The notes beneath the pieces were generated by a model that made no database searches, had not been told where the DNA came from, and saw nothing but the letters and a program-made list of their open reading frames with translations. A DNA stretch of 12,284 nucleotides from Candidatus Geoarchaeota archaeon. GTDB lineage: Archaea > Thermoproteota > Thermoprotei > Gearchaeales > WAQG01. Of the stretch, positions 11,928 through 12,284 are shown piece by piece (the stretch's first letter is position 1; every line of letters starts with the position of its first letter). The stretch is from the NCBI GenBank assembly GCA_015520395.1, contig WAQG01000064.1, positions 1 to 12,284 on the forward strand. Reading direction: 5' to 3'. Both the position numbers and the translations under genes were made by a program.

Positions 11928-12232
11928 GGAAGAGGAGATTTCTCGTCATCTGGCCCGCCTACCTTGACTCCCTTAAAACCAGAAGCGAGGGCCGGAGGGT
12001 TCCCCGGAGGTTTGCCGTAAGAAGCCCTAGCATCAAGGAGATAGTTAAGGCCCTGGACATACTTGGAATAAGCTACCTTGTTGAGATGGATAAGGCCTAT
12101 CCCAGGGAGTGGTGGGTGAAGGGAAGGGTGCTTGTCGATGCTGGGGAGGTGAGGAGAAGGGGGTATACTAAGGAAAAATTGTTGAGAGCTATTGGAGAAA
12201 CAATAGTTAAAAATATTAGAACTAAGCGTTGA
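11924..12232 (+). CDS. srp19: Signal recognition particle protein SRP19
   Basis: Binds helices 6 and 8 of 7S RNA and prepares it for SRP54, so it acts in targeting membrane and secreted proteins. The 102 residues show the family pattern: FLVIWPAYLDS near the N-terminus, GRRVPRRFAV, the EIVKALDILG helix, then KAYPREWWVKGRVLV and a closing basic helix (KLLRAIGETIVKNIR). Length is normal for archaeal SRP19. The ATGA overlap with eS8 indicates translational coupling, and the two genes are commonly found together in archaea (from memory). After the stop about 50 bases remain, A+T-rich with a possible TATA element (CTAATATATG, 12264-12273) that may belong to a gene beyond the window. The SRP RNA itself is not in this window. 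Confidence 0.94.
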   Translation: MRKRRFLVIWPAYLDSLKTRSEGRRVPRRFAVRSPSIKEIVKALDILGISYLVEMDKAYPREWWVKGRVLVDAGEVRRRGYTKEKLLRAIGETIVKNIRTKR

Positions 12233-12284
12233 AGCCTAAATTATAATTGATAATAAGACCTTCACTAATATATGTAGGGCTGTC

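Overview
The window reads as a densely packed piece of an archaeal chromosome. The archaeal markers are ribosomal protein eS8, the signal-recognition-particle protein SRP19, the archaeal pterin kinase MptE, an archaeal flavoprotein-ferredoxin of the DmrX/MJ0208 type and a DUF447 protein. Upstream regions carry archaeal TATA boxes about 25 bases before the start codon (leaderless genes), start codons are often GTG or TTG, and arginine is mostly AGG/AGA. A TACK-group thermophile (Korarchaeota, Aigarchaeota, Bathyarchaeota or Thermoproteota) fits best, but I cannot fix the lineage from sequence reading alone.

Layout. Bases 1-312 hold no convincing gene, and end in a strong promoter for a glutamine synthetase (313-1587, +). 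Convergent with it and overlapping its stop by four bases is a class I methyltransferase (1584-2393, -). A second, smaller methyltransferase (2432-2995, +) is divergent from the first. Next comes a small protein with a leucine-zipper tail (3007-3501, -), probably DUF2258 and possibly related to the ThermoDBP single-strand DNA-binding proteins. It is divergent from a histidine ammonia-lyase (3616-5079, +) with a complete set of catalytic residues.

The centre is a leftward three-gene unit: mptE (8519-9226), then a DmrX-like flavin/2x[4Fe-4S] protein (7803-8534, overlapping by 16 bases), then a 900-residue secreted, membrane-anchored beta-helix protein rich in N-glycosylation sequons (5076-7778). 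A DUF447 flavoprotein (9257-9895, +) diverges from mptE. MptE, the DmrX-like protein and probably DUF447 point to tetrahydromethanopterin-type pterin synthesis. The surface protein has no obvious link to it beyond sharing the transcript.

The right end holds a short protein with a HARP-like motif (9882-10226, -), an Xaa-Pro dipeptidase (10313-11401, +) and the translationally coupled eS8-SRP19 pair (11529-12232, +). Glutamine synthetase, histidine ammonia-lyase and the proline dipeptidase would suit an organism handling peptides and amino acids, but this is only inference. I found no rRNA, tRNA, CRISPR array, insertion sequence or defence system. The least explained items are the beta-helix surface protein, the zipper protein and the HARP-like mini-protein.
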